A stretch of 64,000 bases of DNA from Pseudomonas sp. PDM05 (GTDB taxonomy: Bacteria > Pseudomonadota > Gammaproteobacteria > Pseudomonadales > Pseudomonadaceae), in contig NZ_JACVAC010000002.1 in NCBI RefSeq assembly GCF_014851685.1, forward strand, positions 516,564 through 580,563. The letters are read 5' to 3'. This document shows, in pieces, positions 56,560 to 64,000 of this stretch (positions are counted from its first letter, which is position 1; each line of letters starts with the position of its first letter). A program made the translations under genes and the position numbers. The notes under the pieces were generated by a model. It did no database searches. It saw only the letters and a list, made by a program, of their open reading frames with translations, and had not been told where the DNA came from.

Positions 56560-57200
56560 GCTTCGCCCAACGGACGCAGGCGATATTGCGGCGGCAACTG
56601 CTCGAAACCACTGATGGTGGTGTTCAAGCTCTTCCAGCGACCATCCTTGATGCCATAGATGCAGCCATGGATCGACAGGCTCTGCCCACGGTGCCAGGCG
56701 TTTTGCACGATGCTGGTGTGACCGACGTTGGCCACCTGCTGGATCACGTTCAGCTCGCACATGCGATCCACGCGCTCTTCCTCGGTGGGCAACTGGGCCA
56801 GCACGTCGCGGTTTTCGTAGTACAGGTCACGAATGGTGCGCAGCCAGCCGTCGATCAGGCCGAACTGGCGGTCTTGCATCGACGCCCGCACGCCGCCGCA
56901 GCCATAGTGGCCGGTGACGAGGATGTGTTTGACCTTGAGCACGTCCACCGCGTACTGGATCACCGACAGGCAGTTGAGGTCGGTGTGCAGCACCACGTTG
57001 GCCACGTTGCGGTGGACGAACAGGTCGCCCGGCAACATGCCGACAATCTCGTTGGCCGGCACGCGCGCGTCGGAGCAACCAATCCATAGGTATTCCGGGG
57101 TTTGCTGGCGGGCGAGCTTGGCGAAGAATTCGGGATCTTCCTGTTTGATCGCATCCGCCCAGCGTTCGTTGTTATCAAGCAGGTCTTGTAGTTCGTTCAT
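56556..57200 (-). CDS. can: Beta-class carbonic anhydrase
   Basis: This zinc enzyme interconverts CO2 and bicarbonate for biosynthesis. The 214 residues show the zinc ligands and catalytic dyad: WIGCSDARVPAN (Cys42, Asp44, Arg46) and VTGHYGCGGVRA (His98, Cys101). It then has the helical C-terminus NVIQQVANVGHTSIV. The ATG at 57200 has GAGG upstream; the frame opens earlier at 57389, but those residues do not match the family. It is convergent with the SET-domain gene; the stops overlap by 4 bases. Confidence 0.95.
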   Translation of the reverse strand: MNELQDLLDNNERWADAIKQEDPEFFAKLARQQTPEYLWIGCSDARVPANEIVGMLPGDLFVHRNVANVVLHTDLNCLSVIQYAVDVLKVKHILVTGHYGCGGVRASMQDRQFGLIDGWLRTIRDLYYENRDVLAQLPTEEERVDRMCELNVIQQVANVGHTSIVQNAWHRGQSLSIHGCIYGIKDGRWKSLNTTISGFEQLPPQYRLRPLGEA

Positions 57201-57339
57201 CAGGGAAAGCCTCAGGAATGGTGCGCAGTTTTGTGACTGACAACCCCCCGTCCGGGTCACGCCTGGCGCAAATAAGCTTGAATCTTTGGGGTGGTGCGCC
57301 TGTCCACACACTATAAGCCCCACAGTATGAGGATTGGCC

Positions 57340-57489
57340 ATGACTGAATCACGACGCCCTACAGAGCCTGTTGAAGATGACAAGGGCAATCTGGCGGATT
57401 ACGACTTGAGCATTGTCGATGAGGACGGGATTGACGCGGGGAATCGGCTGGATGAGGCCGAACGCGAACCAATAGACGGTAATCGCTGA
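57340..57489 (+). CDS. Small acidic protein of unknown function
   Basis: A 49-residue reading frame starts at ATG 57340 with GAGG 7 bases upstream and ends at TGA 57487-57489. The product is very acidic (VEDDKGN, DLSIVDEDGID, LDEAERE) and Pro/Gly-containing, with no Cys, Trp or hydrophobic core, so it is probably disordered. It resembles short acidic proteins common in pseudomonads that carry the uninformative label of serine kinase or phosphatase; that activity is not supported by anything visible. It lies between can and a REPIN. Confidence 0.6.
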   Translation: MTESRRPTEPVEDDKGNLADYDLSIVDEDGIDAGNRLDEAEREPIDGNR

Positions 57490-57506
57490 CACACCGCAGT
57501 TACCCA

Positions 57507-57596
57507 TGTGGGAGCGGGCTTGCTTGCGAAGAGGGAGTGTCAGTCAACCGATTCATCGACTGACCCGCCGCCTTCGCGAGCAAGCCCGCTTCCACA
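57507..57596. repeat. REPIN (inverted pair of REP sequences)
   Basis: TGTGGGAGCGGGCTTGCTTG at 57507 is answered by the inverted copy GAGCAAGCCCGCTTCCACA ending at 57596, with imperfect pairing inside. It has the same family core as the element at 1451. It fills the gap between the small acidic gene and the 3' end of rimI. Confidence 0.9.
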
Positions 57597-57610
57597 TTGG
57601 AGGGTCGTGT

Positions 57611-58063
57611 TCAGTCGACCAGGGTGCAGGCCATGACAACGGCGTCCTCACGCCCACCCACTGCGGGGTAGTAATCGCGGCGACGGCCGATTTCGTTGAA
57701 GCCATAACGCTCGTACAGACGAAACGCGCCGGTATTGCTGTCGCGCACCTCCAGGAAACACTCCCGCGCACTGGCTGCATACGCCCGCGACATCAGGTGT
57801 TCCAGCAGCGCCAGGCCCAGGCCACGGCCCTGGTTTTCCGGCTTGACGGTAATATTCAGCAAATGCGCTTCATCAAGGATGATCTGCACCACGCCGTGCC
57901 CCACCTGCTGCTCGCCTTCGAACATCAACCAGATCTGGTACTTGCCCAGCCCGTCAAGAAAGATCCCACGGGTCCAGGGATGGCTGAACGCTGCGTATTC
58001 GATTTTCAGCACGGCGTCGAGGTCGGCCTCGGTCATCGGGCGGAAGGATAAAGCCTCACTCAT
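57611..58063 (-). CDS. rimI: Ribosomal protein S18-alanine N-acetyltransferase
   Basis: RimI acetylates the N-terminal alanine of ribosomal protein S18. The 150-residue GNAT protein shows LLNITVKPENQGRGLGLALLEHL (excerpt; acetyl-CoA loop QGRGLG), the ECFLEVRDSN strand and the C-terminal FRLYERYGFNEIGRRRDYY typical of RimI. It overlaps the upstream holD-like gene by 8 bases, the same order as holD-rimI in E. coli. Confidence 0.94.
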   Translation of the reverse strand: MSEALSFRPMTEADLDAVLKIEYAAFSHPWTRGIFLDGLGKYQIWLMFEGEQQVGHGVVQIILDEAHLLNITVKPENQGRGLGLALLEHLMSRAYAASARECFLEVRDSNTGAFRLYERYGFNEIGRRRDYYPAVGGREDAVVMACTLVD

Positions 58064-58838
58064 CAGTTGTTTTCCAGCGCGCCATCAGCCGGCGCATGGC
58101 TTGCCAGACATCAGCCTTACGCTGTGGCTCTTCCATTAATAATTCCAGGCCCGGCAGGGCCCATACCGAGCCCAGGCCTTCGACCTGCAGCTCGCGATAC
58201 CAGGCTTCGGCATTGGCTTCGCCGGCAAAACGCACGGCGGGCAGGCCGATCAGCCACAGGCACACACAGGGCTCGTCTTCCAGGCGCGCCGAGACAAAAC
58301 CTTGCACAAAATCACGCGCGGCTTCCGGGCCCTGGTCCATGGTGCCGCGTACCAGCAGCGGCCAGCGTACCGGCTCGCCGACGATCTGCGGGCTGTCGGG
58401 CAGGCCGGCGGCGCGCAGCATGTCCTTGAGCAGCATGTAGGCCGGGTCGCGGGTCTGGAAACGTTCGCCGGTGGGCAGTTCCACCAGCAGCAGGCAGCGC
58501 CCGGCCCGCAGCAGTTGCAGGGCGAAACGCGGCGGCGGCACTACCGGGGCCTTGACCACCGGTGCAGGCGCTTCGGCCGCCACCGCCTTGGTCACCGGCG
58601 ACGGGCGCGGCACTTCGACCTTGGCACGCTCCACCGCAGGCCGCACGGGCGCTTCGGGCTTGACCAGCGCCACCGGCGCAGCCGCCTCCTCGCCCGAAGA
58701 CTCGAATGCCTCGTAGGGCTCAAGCGCTTCCAGCAGCTCGGGCCGCGACGGCGCGGCAAACGGCAGTTCGGTGCGGGGCAGCCAGTTGACCACCTGCATG
58801 GCGGTCAAGTAAGCGCGACGTCGGGACTCGATAAGCAC
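58056..58838 (-). CDS. holD: Probable DNA polymerase III psi subunit (HolD-like)
   Basis: The 260-residue product is not obvious by sequence. It precedes rimI as holD does in E. coli, and its N-terminus (SRRRAYLTAMQVVNWLPR) resembles the start of E. coli psi, which binds the chi subunit. A divergent psi subunit about twice the E. coli length was described for P. aeruginosa at this position. Psi helps load the DNA polymerase III clamp and contacts SSB through chi. The middle (about residues 45-110) is Ala/Pro/Val-rich linker. The GTG start at 58838 keeps the psi-like N-terminus; ATG 58799 would lose it. Confidence 0.72.
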   Translation of the reverse strand: MLIESRRRAYLTAMQVVNWLPRTELPFAAPSRPELLEALEPYEAFESSGEEAAAPVALVKPEAPVRPAVERAKVEVPRPSPVTKAVAAEAPAPVVKAPVVPPPRFALQLLRAGRCLLLVELPTGERFQTRDPAYMLLKDMLRAAGLPDSPQIVGEPVRWPLLVRGTMDQGPEAARDFVQGFVSARLEDEPCVCLWLIGLPAVRFAGEANAEAWYRELQVEGLGSVWALPGLELLMEEPQRKADVWQAMRRLMARWKTTDE

Positions 58839-58986
58839 AGCTCGGCCACTTGTGGATAACTAAAGAGCGGCGATTCTACCGTTGTTCGGCAACAATCGCC
58901 CACTGCGTACTGACCGGCTGTGGATAAATCCCCGGCCTGATGCAGTACAATCGCGACTTTTCATCGCCAACCAGCCGGCCATTCCC

Positions 58987-60264
58987 ATGATCGAACCCAA
59001 GCGCGTCCTGCGCGCCCTCGCCGAACACTGGGCCTTACTTGAGCCACTGTGCGAACACTTCGACCAAGGCACCCTGAGCCTTGCCGAGCTGCGCGCACAA
59101 CTGGCCGCCCAACAACTGGACAGCACGCCACAGGACATCACCAGCCTGCTGGACGTGTGGATTCGCCTGGACATCCTGGTGCCTGTCGCCAAAAGCCCGA
59201 ACCGTTTCGAGCTCAACGCGCAGATCCACGACTTCCTGGCTTATCTTCGCAAGGAGCACCGGCTTGGCCTGTGCCTGGAAATCGAAGCCTACCTGCGCCA
59301 TCTCGAACGCCTGGCCGGGTACATCCAGGACGCTTTCGACATCCGTGATGGCCACGACCTCGCCCGCCAACTGCGCCTGCTGGATATGCGCGTGCGGGAC
59401 GTGCTGAAAAAGCTCGCCAACGACGAACAGGCCCTCGCCGCCGTAGCCGATCGCGCCAAGACCAGCGACCGGCAGATTCCGTTGCGCCAGCGTTATGCCG
59501 AGGTCTTGGCGACCTGGGACGAATACGTCGAGCCGATGATCCAACTGGTGAACGCCGATGGCGCCTTCGAACAGGGCGTGCGCAAGGTCGAGAACGTGCT
59601 GTTGCGCCTGCTCACCGAGCAACAGCGTCTCGGCCACCTGGTGGACGACGACATGCTGCTGCGCACCCACGCACGCATCCTGGAAATGCAGACCAGCGCC
59701 CAACTGACCTTGCGCCATGCGCGCGAGCTGCTGCTGCCACTGCGCGAAGAAGCCCGTCGGCACAACGCCGTGACCCGCGGTGCGGCGCTGGCGCTGTCAG
59801 CGATCCGCCGCAAGGGCCTGGACGCCGTGCCGCAGGCGGCGATGCCGATGTTCACCCGCCCGCAAAGCACCTTCCTCGGCAGTGCCAGCCAGGTGGAGGC
59901 TTATGTGTACGCCCTGGCGAATTTCGAGCCGAAACCGGCGCGCTTCCCCAAGGCGCACAAATCCCACAAGGGCGACGCCCAACGTGCACCGCGCACGGTC
60001 AAGGAAATGCTCGAGCGCTGCGAAGACGCGTTGCCGATGCCGGACCTGATGACCTGGCTGCTGGAGCAGGAACCGGACGGTGCCACCGACGAATTGCTGT
60101 ACTGGTTCTCGCGCCTGTCCCGCGAAAAACGCTTCAAGCGCGAACGCCTGGAACGCCGCGACTACCACACCACCGAGCACCAGGTCAGCCTGCGCTCCTT
60201 CGCCCTGCTCCCGGCCAGTACTGACGCCGCCGAGCATTCTGCGAGTACACCTCATGCATCTTGA
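58987..60264 (+). CDS. mksF: Condensin subunit MksF (kleisin)
   Basis: This is the first gene of an MksFEB operon, a bacterial condensin that helps organise and segregate the chromosome. The 425-residue kleisin-like protein is helical, with RVLRALAEHWALLEPLCEH at the N-terminus, several coiled-coil stretches (DEQALAAVADRAKTSDRQI) and a C-terminal winged-helix-like end. The ATG at 58987 follows the region with the family N-terminus. It overlaps mksE by 11 bases. In P. aeruginosa the corresponding genes are PA4684-PA4686. Confidence 0.9.
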   Translation: MIEPKRVLRALAEHWALLEPLCEHFDQGTLSLAELRAQLAAQQLDSTPQDITSLLDVWIRLDILVPVAKSPNRFELNAQIHDFLAYLRKEHRLGLCLEIEAYLRHLERLAGYIQDAFDIRDGHDLARQLRLLDMRVRDVLKKLANDEQALAAVADRAKTSDRQIPLRQRYAEVLATWDEYVEPMIQLVNADGAFEQGVRKVENVLLRLLTEQQRLGHLVDDDMLLRTHARILEMQTSAQLTLRHARELLLPLREEARRHNAVTRGAALALSAIRRKGLDAVPQAAMPMFTRPQSTFLGSASQVEAYVYALANFEPKPARFPKAHKSHKGDAQRAPRTVKEMLERCEDALPMPDLMTWLLEQEPDGATDELLYWFSRLSREKRFKRERLERRDYHTTEHQVSLRSFALLPASTDAAEHSASTPHAS

Positions 60265-60961
60265 TCTATCCGAACTGTCCCAGCTGGCGCCGATCTTTCG
60301 CGAGCTGTTCAAGGGTTACCACGTCAGCCGCCGCGACCCGGAGCTGTACGCCCAACTGTCGAACTTCCAGGACCAGTACCGCACGCTGTTCAAGGCCCTG
60401 GGCTTTGAGCTGGTGTGCGACACGCGGGGCTTCTACTACTTCGTGCCAGACACCGCCGTGGCCGCCGCGCAGGTCAACAAGACCGCGCAGCGCCTGGCGT
60501 TGTTCACCTTCATCATCGTCGAACATTTGGCCGACCAGGGCCGCGACCCGATTGCCGTGCTCGACGGTGGCAGCCTGGGCCGCGATGAACTGCCGTCGCT
60601 GCTGGAGAAGTACCGCGACCTGTTTATCCAGGCCGAAGTGCAGACCCAGGAAGAACTCGAAGAAAAGATCATGCGCCGCATGACCCAGCTGGGTTTTGCC
60701 AGCGAAGACAACGGCATCTATCGCTTCCTGCCGCCGATGCACCGTTTCCTCGACGTGTGCCTGTCGGTGCAGCAGGACCGTGACCTCGCGGCCAGCATCC
60801 ACAGCGTATTGCCACTGCCGGCGCCGGTGATCATCGATGAAGACAGCGACGAGAAATTGCTGAAAACCGATGACCCGCTGGACTTGAGCGACTTTGCCGA
60901 AGAAAGCGAAGAAGACGCCCTGGCCCGTGCCATTGCCGAAGAACAGGAGACCGACGCATGA
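60254..60961 (+). CDS. mksE: Condensin subunit MksE
   Basis: The 235-residue protein is the second gene of the operon and corresponds to the MukE-like kite subunit that dimerises and binds the kleisin. It has winged-helix segments (ELFKGYHVSRRDPELYAQL; QRLALFTFIIVEHLADQ) and a very acidic tail (about residues 195-235, EESEEDALARAIAEEQE). It overlaps mksF by 11 bases and mksB by 4 bases (ATGA), so the three proteins are translationally coupled. Confidence 0.9.
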   Translation: MHLDLSELSQLAPIFRELFKGYHVSRRDPELYAQLSNFQDQYRTLFKALGFELVCDTRGFYYFVPDTAVAAAQVNKTAQRLALFTFIIVEHLADQGRDPIAVLDGGSLGRDELPSLLEKYRDLFIQAEVQTQEELEEKIMRRMTQLGFASEDNGIYRFLPPMHRFLDVCLSVQQDRDLAASIHSVLPLPAPVIIDEDSDEKLLKTDDPLDLSDFAEESEEDALARAIAEEQETDA

Positions 60962-63798
60962 GTAAGGAACGCTACGGCATCCGCCGCTTCGCCCTATTGA
61001 ACACCGCCGGTTACAGCCTGGGATTGTTCCCGCTGGAAGAGCCGCTGTCGGTATACGGCGCGAACAACCTGGGTAAATCCGCGTCGATCAACGCCTTGCA
61101 GTTCCCAATTCTGGCGCGCATGTCAGACATGAGCTTCGGCAAGTACACCCTGGAACAATCGCGGCGCTTCTACTTCGCCACCGACACCAGCTACATCCTC
61201 GTGGAAGTGTCCCTGCCCCACGGCCCGCACGTGATCGGCGTGGTCGGTCGCGGCCCGGGCGGTGGTTTCGGGCACCAGTTCTTTGCCTACGCCGGCAAGC
61301 TGGACCTGGCGCACTACCAGAAAAACGACACCTGCCTGCGACAGAAAGAACTGTTCACCAACCTGGAGCGCGAAGGCCTGAAAGCCTACGAACTCAAGCC
61401 CGATGAACTACGCCGCTTGCTGGTGGGCGGCCACACGTCGATCCCCCTGGACCTGACCCTGATTCCGCTGCGCTCCACCAGCGAGCAGAGCCTGAAGACC
61501 TTCCGCGCGCTGTTTATCAACCTGCTGCACATGCGCGAAATCACCGCGGCCAAGCTCAAGCAATTGTTCCTCGATGCCTTCGAACACAGCCTGCGTTCCG
61601 GCAGCGTGGATTACATCGCCGCGTGCGAAGAAGCCTTCCGCGATGTGCGACGCATGGAGCAGGACTACAACTCGCTGGTCGCCGCCGGGCCGCTGGTCGA
61701 GGCGTTGTCCAATGGTGTTCGCCAGCGCGATGTATTGCGCGGCAAGCTGCATCGCCTGTCACCGTTGCTGGACTCGTTGCTGGGCACTTGGTCGGACTAC
61801 GCCAGTGCGCGCAAGGAAGAGCTGACCATCCAGGCCGAGCACTACCGCAGCGAACAGGACGCGTTGCAGAACGATCAGCGCGGCGGCACCCAGGAGCTGA
61901 TGCGCCTGGAGCGGGAAATCAGTGGTATCCAGCGTTGGCTGGGCGAGCTGTCGGTGCTCAAGCATCGCTTTGCGCTGGTCGATGATGTGAAGGTGCTGGA
62001 GCAGCAATTGCTCGCGGCCAAGGATGCCCACGATGAACTGGCGGGCGCCCTGGCGCAGTCGCGGCAGTTCAGCGCCGAGGATCTGGACGAACGCCTGCGC
62101 GAGCTGGAAAAGCGCTTGAAGTCGGTCAAGCAGCAGCTCGATCACGCGGATAACAACAGCTACGCCAAGTTGCGCGAAGAATTCTCACAGCAAGATGTTG
62201 AGCGTCTGATGCGTCTGTTCAACAGTTCGTTGTTCAGCCTGCCATTGGGCGAGCATGGCATCACGCTGGACGAGGAGGGTCAGTGGGTCAAATCCCTGGA
62301 GCAGATCCTCGATGGCTTCAAGGGTGAACGCTTTGAAGTGCCGGGGCTGTCCATCGACATCTCCCATATCGAACCGCCGGCATTGCAGGCCCTGGCGGAT
62401 CGCGCCGCGTTGCGCGACCAGAAAGAGCGTCTGGAAAAAGAACTCAAGCAACTGAAAACCCAGCAGGCCGTGGCCTCCGACCGTGCGGCGAGCAAGACCC
62501 AGACCGAAGCGCTGTACCAGCAAGTACTGGATGCGCAGAAAGCCCTGGAAGACTTCCGCCGCGCACAGACCCTGAGCGCGGAAGAAGGCGAGAAGCTGGA
62601 AAACCTGGCGCAGATGGAAGCGGCGCAGGATGAGTTGAAACGCTCCAGCGATGCGTTTACCGAACGGGTACAGCAACTGTCGGCCAAGCTGCAATTGGTC
62701 GGTCGTCAGATCGGCGATATGGAAGCCAAGCAACGCACGCTGGATGACGCGCTGCGTCGTCGCCAGTTGTTGCCGGCGGACTTGCCGTTCGGCACTCCGT
62801 TCATGGACCCGGTCGACGATTCCATGGACAACCTGTTGCCGCTGCTCAATGACTATCAGGACAGCTGGCAAGGCTTGCTGCGCGCCGATGGCCAGATCGA
62901 GGCGCTGTATGCCCAGGTGCGCCTCAAGGGCGTCGCCAAGTTCGACAGTGAGGATGACGTCGAGCGTCGCCTGCAACTGCTGATCAACGCCTATGCGCAC
63001 CGTACCGATGAAGCGCTGACCCTGGGCAAGGCGCGGCGTGCGGCGGTTACCGATATTGCGCGGACCCTGCGCAATATCCGCAGCGACTACGACAGCCTTG
63101 AGCATCAACTGGCGTTGTTCAACCGCGAGATCAACAAGCGTCAGGTCTCCAACCTGCAGAGCTTCCGCATCGTGCTGGCGCCGAACAAGGAAGCGCTCAA
63201 GCATATCGACCAGATCATCCACAGTGCCGGTCAGTATGAAGAAGGCGAAACCCTATCGGTGTTCGACCTGAGCCAGAGCGCCGAGCAAGACAACAAGAAC
63301 GAAGAGGCCAAGGAATACCTGGCCCGCCTCGTGGCCGCCAACCATAACCAGTTGGGCCTCAAGGATTTGTTCGAGCTGGCGTTCGAGATCACCAAGGTGC
63401 ATGGCCAGCCGGTGATTCACACCGACATCGATGGCGCGGCGTCCAACGGCACCACCATGACCATCAAGGCGCTGACCAACATGTATTTGTTGCTGCACTT
63501 GATGGACCGCGACCAGGCCGGGCGCGTGCGTTTACCGTACTACCTCGACGAGGCGGCGGACATCGATGAGAAGAACCAGGCGGCGCTGCTGGAAACCAGT
63601 CTGCAGTTGGGCTTTGTGCCGATCCTGGCCAGTGTGAAGCCACAGGTTTCCGCCCAGGTGGCGATTGACCTGGAAGGTGGCAGCGGGCCGAACGGGATCT
63701 ATATCGACGAGGCGGATTGGAAGTACATCCGTCGCCACGATGTGGTGAAGGCGACGCTGAATGTGCAGGCCGATGAGCCGGAGTTGGATGAGGTCTGA
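60958..63798 (+). CDS. mksB: Condensin SMC-like ATPase MksB
   Basis: The 946-residue SMC-related protein has a head domain with Walker A GANNLGKSASINA (34-41 core) and Walker B near residues 860-868 (YYLDEAADIDEK). The heads flank long coiled coils (about 250-480 and 560-760, rich in Leu, Glu and Arg) with a short hinge between. It is the motor of MksFEB. No fourth gene (mksG/jetD nuclease) follows; a strong terminator does. The group is thus the chromosome-organising type rather than the plasmid-targeting Wadjet form. Confidence 0.93.
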   Translation: MSKERYGIRRFALLNTAGYSLGLFPLEEPLSVYGANNLGKSASINALQFPILARMSDMSFGKYTLEQSRRFYFATDTSYILVEVSLPHGPHVIGVVGRGPGGGFGHQFFAYAGKLDLAHYQKNDTCLRQKELFTNLEREGLKAYELKPDELRRLLVGGHTSIPLDLTLIPLRSTSEQSLKTFRALFINLLHMREITAAKLKQLFLDAFEHSLRSGSVDYIAACEEAFRDVRRMEQDYNSLVAAGPLVEALSNGVRQRDVLRGKLHRLSPLLDSLLGTWSDYASARKEELTIQAEHYRSEQDALQNDQRGGTQELMRLEREISGIQRWLGELSVLKHRFALVDDVKVLEQQLLAAKDAHDELAGALAQSRQFSAEDLDERLRELEKRLKSVKQQLDHADNNSYAKLREEFSQQDVERLMRLFNSSLFSLPLGEHGITLDEEGQWVKSLEQILDGFKGERFEVPGLSIDISHIEPPALQALADRAALRDQKERLEKELKQLKTQQAVASDRAASKTQTEALYQQVLDAQKALEDFRRAQTLSAEEGEKLENLAQMEAAQDELKRSSDAFTERVQQLSAKLQLVGRQIGDMEAKQRTLDDALRRRQLLPADLPFGTPFMDPVDDSMDNLLPLLNDYQDSWQGLLRADGQIEALYAQVRLKGVAKFDSEDDVERRLQLLINAYAHRTDEALTLGKARRAAVTDIARTLRNIRSDYDSLEHQLALFNREINKRQVSNLQSFRIVLAPNKEALKHIDQIIHSAGQYEEGETLSVFDLSQSAEQDNKNEEAKEYLARLVAANHNQLGLKDLFELAFEITKVHGQPVIHTDIDGAASNGTTMTIKALTNMYLLLHLMDRDQAGRVRLPYYLDEAADIDEKNQAALLETSLQLGFVPILASVKPQVSAQVAIDLEGGSGPNGIYIDEADWKYIRRHDVVKATLNVQADEPELDEV

Positions 63799-63815
63799 TT
63801 TTTTCAGCTGAAATG

Positions 63816-63853
63816 AAAAGGCCCCTGGGTGTGAATCCAGGGGCCTTTTTTTG
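63816..63853 (+). terminator. Intrinsic terminator of the mks operon
   Basis: AAAAGGCCCCTGG and CCAGGGGCCTTTT form a 13-bp stem with an 8-base loop, followed by a run of T residues. It begins 18 bases after the mksB stop. Confidence 0.94.
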
Positions 63854-63861
63854 TATTGGCT

Positions 63862-63885
63862 GTGCGGGCCTCTTCGCGGGCAAGC
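63862..63885. repeat. REP fragment interrupted by an insertion sequence
   Basis: GTGCGGGCCTCTTCGCGGGC followed by AAGC matches the left part of a common Pseudomonas REP, which normally continues with CCGCTCCCAC. Here the sequence changes abruptly at 63886 to the end of an insertion sequence. Confidence 0.65.
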
Positions 63886-64000
63886 TGAACTGGTCAAGTA
63901 ATCTTGGACACCGATTAAGGTTTCACGCCGCCAACTTCTCCCTGGCGACTGGTGACCGATAGTCGTTGTAGCTATGCGGCCTGGTGATGTTGTAGCGCGA
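63886..64000 (-). mobile_element. Insertion sequence end (IS3-like), truncated by the window edge
   Basis: TGAACTGGTCAAGTAATCTT followed by GGACACC has the TG-start and TTGGACAC-type end of IS3-family inverted repeats. The coding part of the transposase begins 37 bases inside it. Only one end is visible. Confidence 0.75.
63923..64000 (-). CDS. Transposase C-terminus (integrase-core, IS3-like), partial
   Basis: Read on the minus strand from the window edge, 25 codons are open before a stop at 63925-63923. They give RYNITRPHSYNDYRSPVARE and a LAA ending. This matches the last strand of DDE integrase-core transposases (YNxxRPHS...SP), typical of IS3-family OrfB and IS481 proteins. The N-terminal portion, and whether it is intact, lie outside the window. 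Confidence 0.8.
   Translation of the reverse strand, partial: SRYNITRPHSYNDYRSPVAREKLAA

Noticed and set aside
58987..63798. Wadjet anti-plasmid defence system
   Set aside because: The fourth, nuclease gene is missing and a terminator follows mksB directly.

Overview
The window reads as chromosome of a fluorescent Pseudomonas, most likely the P. fluorescens group. The evidence is the gene order hemA-prfA-prmC-moeB-murI, lolB-ispE-tRNA-Gln-prs-rplY-pth-ychF and rimI/holD/mksFEB, the GC-rich codon use, the characteristic REP/REPIN repeats (core GTGGGAGCGGGCTTGC), and a P. syringae-like Hrp1 type III secretion cluster of the kind called rsp/rsc in P. fluorescens. No sequence search was run; all assignments come from reading motifs, gene order and lengths.

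Layout. 0-2.1 kb: tail of a cyclopropane-fatty-acid synthase gene, a DUF2878 membrane protein, a Cys-cluster protein, a REPIN and a PagL-type lipid A deacylase. 2.2-6.9 kb: minus-strand core operon hemA-prfA-prmC-moeB-murI. 7.1-14.0 kb: plus-strand core genes (TPR lipoprotein, lolB, ispE, tRNA-Gln, prs, rplY, pth, ychF). 14.3-31.7 kb: a complete type III secretion island, flanked by ychF and a tRNA-Met. 32.2-40.7 kb: ordinary metabolic and sensory genes (PhzF-like, gamma-glutamyltranspeptidase, LACC1/YfiH, ddlA, LysE-type exporter, AraC regulator, flavin reductase, BdlA-like chemoreceptor, DUF2790). 40.9-50.3 kb: a heavy-metal module with an OprD-type porin, a CzcRS/IrlRS-type two-component system and a CzcCBA-type RND efflux operon, abutting a truncated gluconate permease. 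50.9-58.8 kb: mixed genes including a Tat-exported acid phosphatase/phospholipase C-family enzyme, a SET-domain protein, carbonic anhydrase, rimI and a holD-like psi gene. 59.0-63.8 kb: the MksFEB condensin operon. The window ends inside an IS3-like insertion sequence that appears to have landed in a REP.

How the genes work together. The type III island has a readable regulatory chain. A single HrpS-type sigma-54 activator (14287) would act on a -24/-12 promoter in front of the ECF sigma factor rspL (31123-31138). RspL would then recognise three hrp boxes (GGAAC-N15/16-CCACNNA) at 15269, 18034 and, on the minus strand, 30987. These drive three operons holding the pilin-position gene and basal-body genes, the secretin and its lipoprotein, and the export gate, ATPase and sorting platform. 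P. syringae hrpG, hrpV, a second HrpR/S activator, harpins, translocators and effectors are not present here, and rscQ is one unsplit gene with a possible internal start. The metal module carries a TTGTAAT-type motif, in the same orientation relative to each gene, upstream of the porin, the regulator and the efflux operon, which suggests joint control.

The strongest leads are the reduced type III regulation, the internal start in rscQ, the shared motif in the metal module, the gluconate-permease scar beside czcC, and the perfect 16-bp inverted repeat in front of the SET-domain gene.
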